64,000 nt of DNA from the NCBI GenBank assembly GCA_019843655.1, contig JACDQD010000003.1, positions 34,088,224 to 34,152,223 on the forward strand. The letters are read 5' to 3'. The notes below the pieces were generated by a model. It made no database searches, was not told the DNA's origin, and saw only the letters and a list, made by a program, of their open reading frames with translations. A program made the position numbers and the translations under genes. This stretch comes from Lethocerus indicus. Taxonomy: Eukaryota > Arthropoda > Insecta > Hemiptera > Belostomatidae. Of this stretch, positions 23,443 through 33,525 are shown piece after piece (position 1 is the first letter of the stretch; each line of letters opens with the position of its first letter).

Positions 23443-26400
23443 ATGAAAGTTGTTCTGTGTATGTGTGTGTGTGTGTTTGTCCTTTCATAGTTTGTATCTT
23501 CATATAAACGTTTATGACACAATACGTCATAAAAATAATTAAATATAAATGATCAAATAATTAAAGATGTGTATCTTTAATTTCATACGGATTGTATTTG
23601 ATGATTTATATTTAATTATATTTCTAAATAAAATATAATTTACTTGAAAAATTATTTCTCATTCATAAAAATATGACAGAAAATTAATAAAAAATATATA
23701 CGGTACGTGTATTATATAGTCATCATACCATTTATATTGTTGAAAACAATTTTCAATCTACACTTAAAACTCAAGAAAGATAAATTCAAATTTTTCCATC
23801 GATTAATTGGAATGCAATTAAATTCCGTAGAGTACAAACTATACACAAGGATAAAAGTTAAATTATAACTGCCCGATATCCGATAAGGAAAACAGTGAAC
23901 CGGTTTTTGAGGTGCAGTTATAATTAATTAAACGGTAATAATTATTTTCTGTAATACTTACCAAACCTACTAAGTAGGGACTTCCCGCATCTCCCAGCGC
24001 GTGAGATATCAAAATCTGTAGAGCTTCGGCCGACGACCTCCGGTTTGGTGTAACGACATACTAAAAAAAAAATAAATTAAAAACTATTAAAAAAATAAAG
24101 AAAAACTATTAAAAAATAAAATAAAAAAAAAACAGTATTCAAACTTATTGTATTAATATTCCAATTACTCATTTTTATAATGCAATAATAATAATAATAA
24201 TAATATTTATTTATAATTATTCCAATTTGATATCAATTATCACTTTGTTATACATTCATTATGTGGAGAAATAAAATTGGTATTATTTTAGAATACCTGT
24301 TTTGTGGTCTGCGAAGGGTTGGAATACCTTAGATTTCCTGTGTTTCTGTCTATAGGTTTAGGCATAGGTCTAGGTCTAGGTTGGTTTGGTCTTTTGCTAG
24401 ACCGGTTTCGGCTGCCGCTCGCCATCTTCAGTAGCGCTGTGTCACTGTCACTTTGGATGTTTTTTGGTTCATCCCCACTGCACTGTGTCACTGTCACTGT
24501 CACTAGTAATGTGGCGGTTGTCTGTCTGTCATAAGTGTCTCGTTATTGTGTTTTTGGGGGATTTCGTTTGTCTTATTTGTGTTGAGGGGATGGGGGTGGG
24601 ATTTTTGTTAATCGGCTTAAATGTTTATCTGATTATCCCATTATCCTTCAGTAGGATTAGCGGGTAGAATATAGAATTCACTTTGGGAATTTATCTTTTC
24701 ATTTATTATGTTGTTCTTTTTGTTCTTGAATATCTCCATACTCTCTCCATTACATCCATCTCAAGAATCTCTTGAAGGATAGTGCCGATAATCCGACAAA
24801 CACCACAGTACAAGTGACACAGTGACAGTCAGTGCCAAAAGTGATTAAAACCGCTACTGAAGATGGCGAACGGCCGAAACCGGTCTAGCGAAAGACCAGA
24901 CCAACGGAGAGGAGACAGAACCAAACGAAATCTACAGTAAAATCGGTCTTCTTCTGAACTTTAGTTGGATCACGTGAACCAAAATGAAACTTCACGTCAC
25001 AATAGAAAATAATTTCAAAATGAATTATATATTCCTTTTTCTAACTTATAATTTACAACTTTACGAGGGGGGGGGTACTTTTCAGAATGTACGTTATTCA
25101 TCAGAAGTAACACACTCCTGAATATATTAGGGGTACCCAAAAGTAATCGACACTTTGACTTTGGAATTCATTTTATTTTGCTAAAAAATATACTTTAATT
25201 ATTAATCTACTATATATTCACCGATATTATCGACAACTCTCCTATTATGAAGAACTCCTCAAGACCAAAATACATTTGATCAAATTGTCGATTACTTTTG
25301 GCTACTCCCGATATAAAATAATTGTTAACATTAATAAGATTTGATAGAAAAAAAAAATGGCATACCCCCTCATCACATAATTGCCACAGGGAGTTCATTT
25401 AAAATGTATTTAATGAAGGATGTTAATAACATATTGAGAAGAATTTCAATTCACCGATTAATTATCTTATTAAATATTTGGACTAATACAATGAAATGAC
25501 TTGGAAATTACCTGTTACCTAACGCCAAATCTCTGCCGAATTCCAAGCCGTGTTGTCATTCATTCATTGTTCATTGTTTATGACGAAATTGAACTAATAA
25601 GAGCCAATTGTACATATTACCACTTAATGAGGCGATGTTTCAAAATTGCATGTTTAATAGCGGCGAACTCTCGATTATTGTTGTCTCTCATGGATACAAT
25701 TTCACCCGGGAATCCTGTCTTAACGGAAGTGGGGTTGGGGGACTTATATTCGGACTTGTGCCCAGCGGGACGGACTCGTGAGCCGATCCCGGTGTATAAA
25801 ACTTGACGGCCCAGACCGGGATCTTACCAGAAGTATGTCCGTTGTAATGGACCAGTTGAGATTGAGAGCAACTTCGCCAACGAACATTAGTGCATAACAG
25901 GGGGCGCTATAAAAGCGGCAGACGGCGACGGCCGCCGATATAAAGAGGGCGCTGAGGAAAAGCCCGACGGAGCAGATGAGCGGGTCCGAACGGTCGTACC
26001 GGCGGCGGAACCTCTGCGACGCGAAAGCGCCCAGCGGTACGCCCAGCACGCCGGCTATCATCGTCACTAGTCCGAATTTAAAAGAGACGCTAGAAACATT
26101 AAATTTAGATCTATGAAAATAGGGGTAAAAGCTCGGGGGGGGGGCGGGGACAGGACACAAAGCTCGGGTTCCATCCACGAAGACAGAGGACCGATAGGTC
26201 TTGAAGCGAGCCGCCACAAAGAGGAGGGGACTCACCAGCAGGATATCGGCGACAATGGACCAGTTGAGGTTGAGCGTGACCTCGCCGAGGAATATGAAGA
26301 GGAAGCAGGCGACTGAATTGGAGCTGGCCAGTATGGAGGCGGCGAAGAGGAGTGGCGCCGAGAGGATGAGGCCGGCGGCGCAGATCATCGGGTCCACCCT

Positions 26401-29400
26401 GGGCATTCTGGGGCGCAGCCTCTGGGCGACCAACGAGCCCAACGGCACCCCGATCAGACCGGATATCATCGTTATCACGCCGAACTTGTACGAGACGCTA
26501 GAGTGCACACAGTATATCACACACAAAACACATCACACACACTCCTACTAGACGGACACATAACATATAATTCAATACCAGGAAACATTACAGGATTAGG
26601 TCATACTGGACGGCATTAGGATTCACTAATGAGCGCAATGGAGAGTTACCAGAATTTGAGGAATTTCACAATTTTGGTATACCAAAATTTCGGGAATCTC
26701 GAAATATCTGGAACTTCAAGATTTGGGGAACCTCAAAATTTCGGTAATCCCAAAATTTTAGGGAATCAAAATATCGGGAATCTCAAAATTTCGGTAATCT
26801 CAAAATTTTAGGGAATCAAAATATCGGGAATCTCAAAATTTCGGTAACCTCAAAATTTCGGTAATCTCAAAATTTGGGGAACCTCAAAATTTCGGTAGTC
26901 ACAAAATTTTAGGGAATCATAATTTCAGGAAAATCAAAATTTCAGGAATCTTAAAATTTCGGGAATCTCAAAATTTCGGTCGTCTCAAAATTTCGGTAAT
27001 ATCAAAATTTCGGGAATCTCAAAATTTCGGGAGTTTCAAAATATCGGTAACATCAAAATTTCGGTAATCTCAAAATTTGGGAACCTCAAAATTTCGGTAA
27101 TCTCAAAATTTTAATCTCAAAATTTCAGGAATCTCAAAATTTCAGGAATCTCAAAACGTTTTGGAATCTCAAAATTTCTAGAAACTCAAAATGTTTTGGA
27201 ATCTCAAAATTTCTAGAAACTCAAAAATTTCGGGATTCTCAACATTTTGGAATCTCAAAATTTCTGGAACCTCAATATTTCGGGACTCTCAAAATTTCGG
27301 GAACCTCAAAATTTCGGTAATCTCAAAATTTGGGGAACCTCAAAATTTCGGCAGTCTCAAAATTTCTGTAGTCTCAAAATTTCGGGAATATCAAAATGTC
27401 GGGAATCTCAAAATTTCTGGGAGCAGGGAAACAGAAGGAACAGAGAGGAAACACCCGATTAACACATTTTTTAAATACAAAAAATTTCTGCTACATCCGA
27501 AAAAGCGCGCTACACACAAAAATATATCGTAGCACTACTAACAATAAACAATTGGAAAACAAAAATGCCCACATCTAAAATACAGTTTACGTTTACATTC
27601 GTAATAAATAATTGTTCGGTATACGCGAAATCGGGGGGAGAGATAGAAAAGATATTTTTGATATTCCTCAATTTGTTATTGTATTGTTGAATTTCAAATG
27701 AATTTTATACTAAAAAAAATGTTAAAAAACGAAAGAAAAAAAAAAGAAATTCTCCCCCGTTTTAATTTCAGAATCGAATCCAGAAGGGAAATGATCTTTT
27801 TACTATTACCTCATTTTATATTATATTAGGGGTACCCAAAAGTAATCGACATTTTGACTTTGGAATTCATTTTATTTTGCTAAAAAGAAACTCTAATTAT
27901 TAATCTACTATATATTCATCGATATTATCGACGACACTTGAAGAACTGCTCAAGACCGAAATGCATTTTATCAAATTGTCGATTACTTTTGGGTGCACCT
28001 AGTATATGCATTTTTTAAAATGTCTGCCGTAAGCAGAATAATTCTTGTTAGCATTGAGTTTAGGGAGCGCATCAAAATGACGCATTTTGAATCACAGTCG
28101 GAAAATTACAAAACACTTAAAACTTTATTTTTTTTTCCTGAATTCTTGTAATTTTTAAATTCTCTACGCTGAGGTATATATCACATAGGGTTATGCGTCA
28201 AATTGATGCATAAGAAACGTCCTTAAACCCAGTGTTAAGATTTTATGATCAATTCCTCGTCTGCGGCCTAACTAGATATTGAATTGGGCGATCAGAAAAA
28301 ATAATACTCACTCTTCTTCAGTGGCATTTTCATTTCCCTCCTGCAATTTCAGCCCGAGGTAAACCAGCCTGGGGCCCCACCACGCCAACGCCCCGGCCAC
28401 GAAAGCGACGCAAGTGAAGCCCAGAGAGGACAGCACGAAACTCTTGCTGAAAATCCGAACACAGCCAATTATACAAGTGAAATTCAGAAATTATTACCGG
28501 AAGGATCGGTGTTAGGTCTTTCGCCGGACAGGTTTCGGCCGCTCGCCATCTTCAGTAGCGGTAGTGTTAGTCACGTCCAATTGTACTGTACTGCCCAAGT
28601 GAGGATGCCCAAGAGACATCCAAAGTGATTCATCACCGCTACTGAAGTTGGCGAGCGGCCGAAACCCGTCTAGCAAAAGGTCAAACCGGCGAGAGGTGAC
28701 AGAAGCACACGAAATCTATTCTATTCATTTCAGTTGTGCGATCAAAATTTCAATCATCTGATGAACCATTAAGCGACAGAAATTCAAATAATAGATGTAA
28801 CCAGTTGCATTTGAACTATCCAAACAAGTATTTGTATAGCAAGAATATAAAACATAGAATTGAAGTGAAGCGGTGTTAGTCACTTTGGCAAATTGGATGT
28901 ATTTTGGGCATCCTCACTGCACTGTCACTGTCACTTGTACTGTGGGGTGTTTGTCTCTTAAATTCCAAAAGTGACGCTATTTGCTATTCCTCCCCTAATC
29001 CTACTAAAGAAACTTTTTTTTTGACCTCGATAATCCGACAAAGACTTAAACCGAGTAAGAAAATCCCCCCAACCCAAAGAAGACCCCTAACGCAGGACAT
29101 CGACACTGTACAAGTGACAGAGTGACAGTGCAGTGAGGATGCCACAAAAAAACGTTCAAAGTGACTAAAATTGGTACCAAAAGTACCAAAAAATTGGTAT
29201 TAGTTTAGAATACCTGTTTTGTGGTCTGCGAAGGGTTGGAATACCTTAGATTTCCTGTGTGTCTGTCTATAGGTTTAGGCATAGGTCTAGGTCATAGGTT
29301 GGTTTGGTCTTTTGCTAGACCGGTTTCGGCTGCCGCTCGCCATCTTCAGTAGCGCTGTGTCACTGTCACTTTGGATGTTTTTTGGTTCATCCCCACTGCA

Positions 29401-32400
29401 CTGTGTCACTGTCACTGTCACTAGTAATGTGGCGGTTGTCTGTCTGTCATAAGTGTCTCGTTATTGTGTTTTTTTTGGGGATTTCGTTTGTCTTATTTGT
29501 GTTGAGGGGGTGGGGGTGGGATTTTTGTTAATCGGCTTAAATGTTTATCTGATTATCGCATTATCCTTCAGTGGGATTAGCGGGTAGAATATAGAATTCA
29601 CTTTGGGAATTTATCTTTTCATTTATTATTTTCATTTGTTCTTGAATATCTCCATACTCTCTCCATTACATCCATCTCAAGAATCTCTTGAAGGATAGTG
29701 CGATAATACGACAAAGAGTTAACCAGACAAACACCACAGTACAAGTGACAGTCAGTGCCAAAAGTGATTAACACACCGCTACTGAAGATGGCGAACGGCC
29801 GAAACCGGTCTTGCGAAAGACCAGACCAGCGGAGAGGAGACAGAAACACACGAAATATATTGTATATAGGAGCCTCCACCTGGGAAGAGACGCTTCGACT
29901 GGGACAGTAATCTTCTTCTTGGGCGCAGGTACTTACTTCTTGCAGAGTGCCTTGACGTCGTTGGCCCAGGAGGAGGCCCTGACGTGGGAGACGCCCTCGC
30001 TCTGGCCCCTCTTCGGGTCGATCATCACGAACAGGATGAGCAGGACGGCGATGACGCCCAGGATCGGTGTCACCCTGAGGCCCCACTGCCACTGGGACGT
30101 CGCAGCCGCCGTCTCCGAACCTATTATATATCCGAGACCGCTGCAACAACCAACGAAATATCAGCTGCCAATATACAGGAGAGATAATATAACAAGATAT
30201 CAGATATCAGACATTTGGGCTACAGACAGGATGAGATATAACGGTTTCACTAATACCGCAATGTTACATCGAATGCGTCCACTCAACGTTCAGCCCTATG
30301 CTTTTGCCGATATCTCATAAAACAGTTCCTATGCTCTGTTGAGTGTCACGAATTTGGCGATTAGAGAGTAACGACGAAGAACTGCGGATACTATTTATTG
30401 TATTTATACGTTTTTTATTCAATTCCTGTATCATCCGATAATCCCAATCAAATCATCCGAAATCTACTATCCTCCGACGTCCCCTAGAGACGCCTGAAAA
30501 GGAAGTGGCAACCCCACCTAAATGTAAAAAAACAGTGCTTCTCCATTCATTATTGCCTATGAATGTTGCTCGTATTTTTTTTTTAAAGTCGTAACAATGT
30601 AAACCCGTTAAGGACCAAATTTTTTTAACTGAAAATTTTGCATAAAATTTACTTATTACGATGCATTATTATCGAATAGTACCTCCGAATATGTTTTTAA
30701 AACCGGTTTGTCAAATATTTTGTTTTTTAAATCCCCCCCATTTGGAGTCCCATTTGGAGATTAGGGCACTACAGTTGAACCAACGCATGAGACCAATCAT
30801 CTTTTATTTTGGGGCCTACTGTACATAATGGGTTAATTTATTTCTTACTATAACCGCGCGTGTATTTTGTAGAGATGTGCGGTTATAAAATAGATGATTA
30901 TTTATAAAAACTGTTTTACCTGCCGACCGGTATGGCGAAATAGAATAGTGCCAGCATCCTGGATCTGACGTCCTGTACGAAGAGGTCGCTGATGATGGTC
31001 GGCGCCACCGTCGAATAGCTGGCCTCGCCAATGCCCACGAACGTCCTGAACGTCAGGAACCAACCGAAATCCTGAAGGACAAAAACGGGGATTACACTTT
31101 TCGTTTGTCTGCGCGTCCAAAAGTCCAGAGACAGAAGCGACGGTTCGGAAAGAAATCCACTTCGACCCGAAAACCGTCTTGTATAACGTAGATTTCCTGT
31201 GTTTCTGTCTCCTCTACGCCGGTCTGGTCTTTCGCTGGACCGGTTTCGGCCGCTCGCCATCTTCAGTAGCGGTGTTAGTCACATTGGACGTTTTTTGGGC
31301 GTCCTCACTGCACTGTCACTGTCACTTGTACTGTGGTGGTTGTCTGTTCGTCTACGTGTCTTGTTATTGTGTTTTTAGGGGATTTTGTTTGTCTTATTTG
31401 GGTTGAGGGGGGGATGGGATTTTTGTTATTTGGGCTTAAGTCTTTGTCGGGTTGTCTGTCAAGATAGGGGTTGAATTTCTTTAGTGGGATTAGCGGGGCG
31501 AATACGATCGCACAACTGAAATGAATAACATAGATTTCGTGTGTTTCTGTCTCCTCTCGCCGGTCTGGCCTTTTGCTAGACCGGTTTCGGCGCTCGCCAT
31601 CTTCAGTAGCGGTGTTGAGAGTCACTTTGGATGTTTCTTGGGCATCCTCACTGTTCAGTACAGTACAATTGGACAGTACAAGCGACAGTGACAGTGCAGT
31701 GAGGATGCCCAAAAACGTCCAATGTGACTGACACCGCTACTGAAGATGGCGAGCGGCCGAAACCGGTCTAGCGAAATCTACGGTATTCCAACCCCTCGCA
31801 GACCACAAAGCAGGTACTTTAAACTGTCTTGTATCTAATTCGGTATTTTTTTAGTGGGTGTAACCTAAAGTATTAGAGGTACAACTTTGCTTCCGATCGT
31901 TTTTTTTCCCGACAATCGAGGTTTTATTGTAAAAAAAACCGGTTTAATACATTTACGATTGAAAATATTGTCCATCGATGGCCACTAATTTGGCAGCGTT
32001 CGAATCGCGTGTTGAAAAAATGCTCGTCTTTTGGGGATCCAATTTTTGACCTCTTCATACGAACGAGTGATAGTCCAAATTAATTAATAACTAAGCTCCT
32101 GGAGGCTCTGGAGACTTCCCGGCGACTGGTGATCTCTCCTCTAGGAAAAGACCTATCTGAGTGGAAAAGCCCCAACGAAGGGTAGTTGGGGAAATACCCT
32201 TCATGCGAATTGTTCTTAATTCATTTCGGCTCGTCCTGAACATCGCCCTGACGAAGTCCGACCGAAAAAGCCACCGGCTTTGAAACCGCCCCCTGGAATG
32301 TTTTGTCTTCAATTTCCCCGATAAACTTACTTCGGACAGGATCAAAAATATGATATAAATACAATTAAGCCGGGAATAATTCTCTGAAACCTGGCTCCGG

Positions 32401-33483
32401 GGTAATAATTTTATGCCGGATCGGGAATCCCATTAAGAAGAAAGCGGCCGCCGGCAATGTCAAAGCCCTTGGGGCAAAGTCTCGTTAAAAAGGACTCGCA
32501 TTTTGCGTATTTTACCGCCGCTCGTACAAGATTTATTTACTCATATTTTTTTTATTGAAAATGTTAAATTATGTAAAAGCGACAGGTTTAAGATTCAGCG
32601 AGCGGAAAAAATAACACTATACCGAGTGTCGGAGAAATAACTTTTATCAAGTTTCGTCAACTTGGCATCGTAAGGGTCATCGTGTACCTCTAGTACTGTA
32701 CCACACTAACTTAGTAATATCCTGAACGAGGTATTAAAAAATTAACAAGAGAGACATAATATAGTTGATGTCACTGCTTGTGCTGTACAACGAAGAACGA
32801 ATAAAGGTATACGCCACAGTGTCCATTACCGGTACACTTAAGACGGTAAGCGGGCGGTTAACGGTACATCGACGGTACCGGTCAATCGCCCGTCTCGCTC
32901 GCCGCTTCTTATGAACTCCCCACTGACCACGTAGGTCCGTACAACTAAATATTTTCTCATTTTTTCTGCGGACTTTCGGAGATAAATTACACTTCCTGAA
33001 GGTCGACTTTATTATTTAATAAATAATAAATCAAAAATATAGTTTGGAATAGCTGTTTTGCGGTCTGCCAGGGTTTGGAATGCTATAGTTTTCTACTGTC
33101 TCCGTTCGCCGGTTTGGTCTCTTTGCAGGATGCCCGACAAGCGATTCACATTGCTATTGACGGTGGCCAGCGGCCGAAACCGGTCTAGTAGAAGAGCAGA
33201 CCGGCGAGAGGAGATTGTCGAGACTACAAATAGAGAAAAATAATTTTTCAAGGTGTCAGTTTAAATTGGGGGTGGGGGGCGACTGACTCCATGAAGGAAC
33301 CGAGCAGGGTTGTGAGACACCAGAGGAATACACCGAAGGCCATGATGAAACGCCTGTTGTACCTGTCGCCGAGGTAGCCGAAAAGCGGGGCGAACAGCAT
33401 GTAGCTGATCACGAAAACCGTCTGTAGCAGACCGACCATGTCGTCCGATATCGCGAAGTGGTGTTTGATCTTCGTCAGTATAC
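21686..33483 (-). CDS. spin: Protein spinster (Spns-type MFS transporter), 5'-partial, with duplicated alternative exon
   Basis: Spinster proteins are 12-helix major-facilitator carriers of late endosomes and lysosomes; vertebrate relatives export sphingosine-1-phosphate or lysophospholipids. Exons on the minus strand are A 33483-33284, B 31071-30920, C 30140-29937, D 28446-28312, E1 26497-26236 or E2 26089-25828, F 24060-23962, G 22730-22493 and H 21768-21686. With one E exon they encode 456 residues plus a split first codon. The hallmarks are [13 protein letters not shown], motif A-like [41 protein letters not shown] and [16 protein letters not shown]1 and E2 are homologous, equal in length and in phase. 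The exon with the start codon and first membrane segment (family signature NYMDRFTIAG) was not found. Exon A has an acceptor CTGTTTCAG and starts in phase 1, so an upstream coding exon must exist. Foldback elements lie close to most exons. Confidence 0.93.
21849..22128. mobile_element. Foldback MITE copy 3
   Basis: The left arm is complete (CTGTAGTTTCGTGATG, GGTCTTTTGCTAGACC, CTTCAGTAGCGCTG). The right arm has lost the CGCTACTGAAGATGG to CAAAAGACC part and jumps straight to ACCACAAAACAGGT. It starts 80 bp from spinster exon H. Confidence 0.88.
22371..22422. mobile_element. Foldback MITE terminal fragment
   Basis: It contains only outer-end sequence: TGTAGATTTCGTG, then GCGAGAGGAGACAGAAAG, then AAATCTACTG. 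This looks like the two extreme ends joined after deletion of everything between. It lies 70 bp downstream of exon G. Confidence 0.65.
22493..22730 (-). CDS. spin: spinster exon G (TM11-12)
   Basis: Acceptor GTCGTAG. It contains a variable Ser/Pro loop and then [20 protein letters not shown] and [17 protein letters not shown]. The donor GCAG|GTCCAA is weak. Reading through it stays open for 26 further residues, giving a possible alternative end. Confidence 0.93.
22783..23092. mobile_element. Foldback MITE copy 4
   Basis: Both outer ends are present (ACCTGTTTTGTGGTCTACGA; GCGAGAGGAGACAGAAAC then CAAACCTACGG). The right arm is diverged. It lies 52 bp upstream of exon G. Confidence 0.88.
23404..23440. 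repeat. (AT)n microsatellite
   Basis: About 36 bp of TA dinucleotides, followed at 23459-23478 by a short (GT)n run. Confidence 0.9.
23962..24060 (-). CDS. spin: spinster exon F (TM10-11 loop)
   Basis: 99 nt, acceptor TTTTTTTAG, donor TTG|GTAAGT, phase 0 both sides. It encodes [20 protein letters not shown] followed by [13 protein letters not shown], the most conserved C-half signature of the family. Confidence 0.96.
24294..24940 (+). mobile_element. Foldback MITE copy 5, long form with ~350-bp core
   Basis: It has the family's arms plus an internal core (24505-24790) that short copies lack. It is nearly identical to 29211-29860, including a variant end with TCTATAGGTTTAGGCATAGG. Frames in the core have no recognisable product. 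Confidence 0.9.
25127..25312 (-). mobile_element. mariner-derived MITE copy a
   Basis: The terminal inverted repeats are TTAGGGGTACCCAAAAGTAA and its imperfect complement, flanked by TA. The minus strand encodes a decayed [10 protein letters not shown] fragment resembling a mariner transposase C-terminus. Confidence 0.85.
25828..26089 (-). CDS. spin: spinster alternative exon E2 (TM8-10)
   Basis: 262 nt, acceptor TTCTAG, donor CTG|GTAAGA. It starts (D)[20 protein letters not shown] and ends [13 protein letters not shown]. It keeps the GVPLG, QR, CxxGLxLSA and GEV-LNLNWS-DILL positions of E1 and differs most in the loop and the ninth helix. It has no stop or frameshift, so it looks functional. 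Confidence 0.93.
26236..26497 (-). CDS. spin: spinster alternative exon E1 (TM8-10)
   Basis: 262 nt, acceptor CTCTAG, donor CTG|GTGAGT. It starts (D)[20 protein letters not shown] and ends [13 protein letters not shown]. By hand it matches E2 at about 48 of 88 positions with no gaps. It is the copy nearer exon D. Because 262 is not a multiple of 3, using both copies or neither breaks the frame. Confidence 0.93.
26651..27420. repeat. ~17-bp minisatellite, about 45 copies
   Basis: The unit is AATCTCAAAATTTCGGT with variants (CGGGA, CGGTA, CAGGA, TTAGG in the second half). It lies in the spinster intron between exons D and E1, about 150 bp upstream of E1. Frames through it are periodic artefacts. 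Confidence 0.95.
27826..28002 (-). mobile_element. mariner-derived MITE copy b
   Basis: Ends TTAGGGGTACCCAAAAGTAA and CGATTACTTTTGGGTGCACC. It has the same 180-bp structure as copy a and the same orientation. Confidence 0.87.
28312..28446 (-). CDS. spin: spinster exon D (TM7)
   Basis: It contains [20 protein letters not shown] and [19 protein letters not shown]. Acceptor TTTCAG and donor GAAGA|GTGAGT, leaving two bases (GA) that take C from either E1 or E2 to make Asp. Confidence 0.95.
28515..28720. mobile_element. Foldback MITE copy 6
   Basis: Short form, starting GGTCTTTCGCCGGACAGG and ending GCGAGAGGTGACAGAAGC. It starts 68 bp upstream of exon D. The sequence to its right is the reverse complement of the repeat next to copy 2. 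Confidence 0.87.
28870..29170 (-). mobile_element. Foldback MITE copy 7, truncated long form, inverted core
   Basis: The inner arm segments GCGGTGTTAGTCACTTTGG and CAGTGAGGATGCCAC flank a core that is the reverse complement of the long-form core (CTAATCCTACTAAAGAAAC; CCGACAAAGACTTAAACC). Both outer ends are missing. Confidence 0.8.
29211..29860 (+). mobile_element. Foldback MITE copy 8, long form
   Basis: A near-identical partner of copy 5 over about 650 bp. Differences are a few substitutions, small indels such as the T-run near 29470, and the last ~30 bp. It ends 76 bp downstream of exon C. Confidence 0.9.
29937..30140 (-). CDS. spin: spinster exon C (TM5-6, cytosolic loop)
   Basis: It contains [38 protein letters not shown], then DPKRGQSEG and the central loop. 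Acceptor GTTGCAG, donor AAGAA|GTAAGT. Confidence 0.95.
30920..31071 (-). CDS. spin: spinster exon B (TM4-5)
   Basis: Acceptor [27 protein letters not shown] through [11 protein letters not shown]; donor GGCAG|GTAAAA, phase out 2. Confidence 0.95.
31188..31510 (+). mobile_element. Foldback MITE copy 9, long form, right half missing
   Basis: It has a complete left arm (CGTAGATTTCCTGTG, TAGCGGTGTTAGTCAC) and the long-form core up to GTGGGATTAGCGGGG. It then stops, and copy 10 follows. It starts 116 bp upstream of exon B. Confidence 0.85.
31529..31816. mobile_element. Foldback MITE copy 10, short form
   Basis: It has both arms and a complete right outer end (CTACGGTATTCCAACCCCTC, GCAGACCACAAAGCAGG). 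The left boundary is preceded by CACAACTGAAATGAATA, also seen left of copy 2. Confidence 0.9.
31817..33050. other. spinster intron A-B, non-repeat part
   Basis: Moderately AT-rich. The open frame at 32091-32345 (minus) has no recognisable domain, and no splice pair fits spinster phase there. Confidence 0.5.
33051..33220. mobile_element. Foldback MITE copy 11, internally deleted
   Basis: The outer ends remain (GCTGTTTTGCGGTCTGCCAG; GGCGAGAGGAGATTG) and the inner arms are mostly deleted. It ends 63 bp downstream of exon A. Confidence 0.8.
33284..33483 (-). CDS. spin: spinster exon A (TM2-3, motif A)
   Basis: It reads from (G)[15 protein letters not shown] to [11 protein letters not shown]. 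Acceptor GTTTCAG is good. The only phase-compatible donor is TCA|GTCGCC, a weak site. It is bracketed by foldback copies at 33051-33220 and 33526-33823. Confidence 0.9.
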
Positions 33484-33525
33484 CTGAAACAGACGGTCAC
33501 TTAGGCTATAAAATATAGTTTAATA

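Noticed and set aside
24464..24667. Frame in the foldback long-form core as a possible transposase
   Set aside because: It is 67 residues, built largely from repeated Val/Leu/Ser and the arm sequence, and matches no transposase motif; the partner copy at 29211-29860 differs by indels in runs.
25744..26526. A continuous 260-residue minus-strand frame as one gene
   Set aside because: It is two homologous spinster exons plus an in-frame intron; consensus donor and acceptor sites separate them.
26651..27420. CRISPR-like regular repeats
   Set aside because: The 17-bp units are contiguous with no unique spacers, in a eukaryotic intron; it is a minisatellite.
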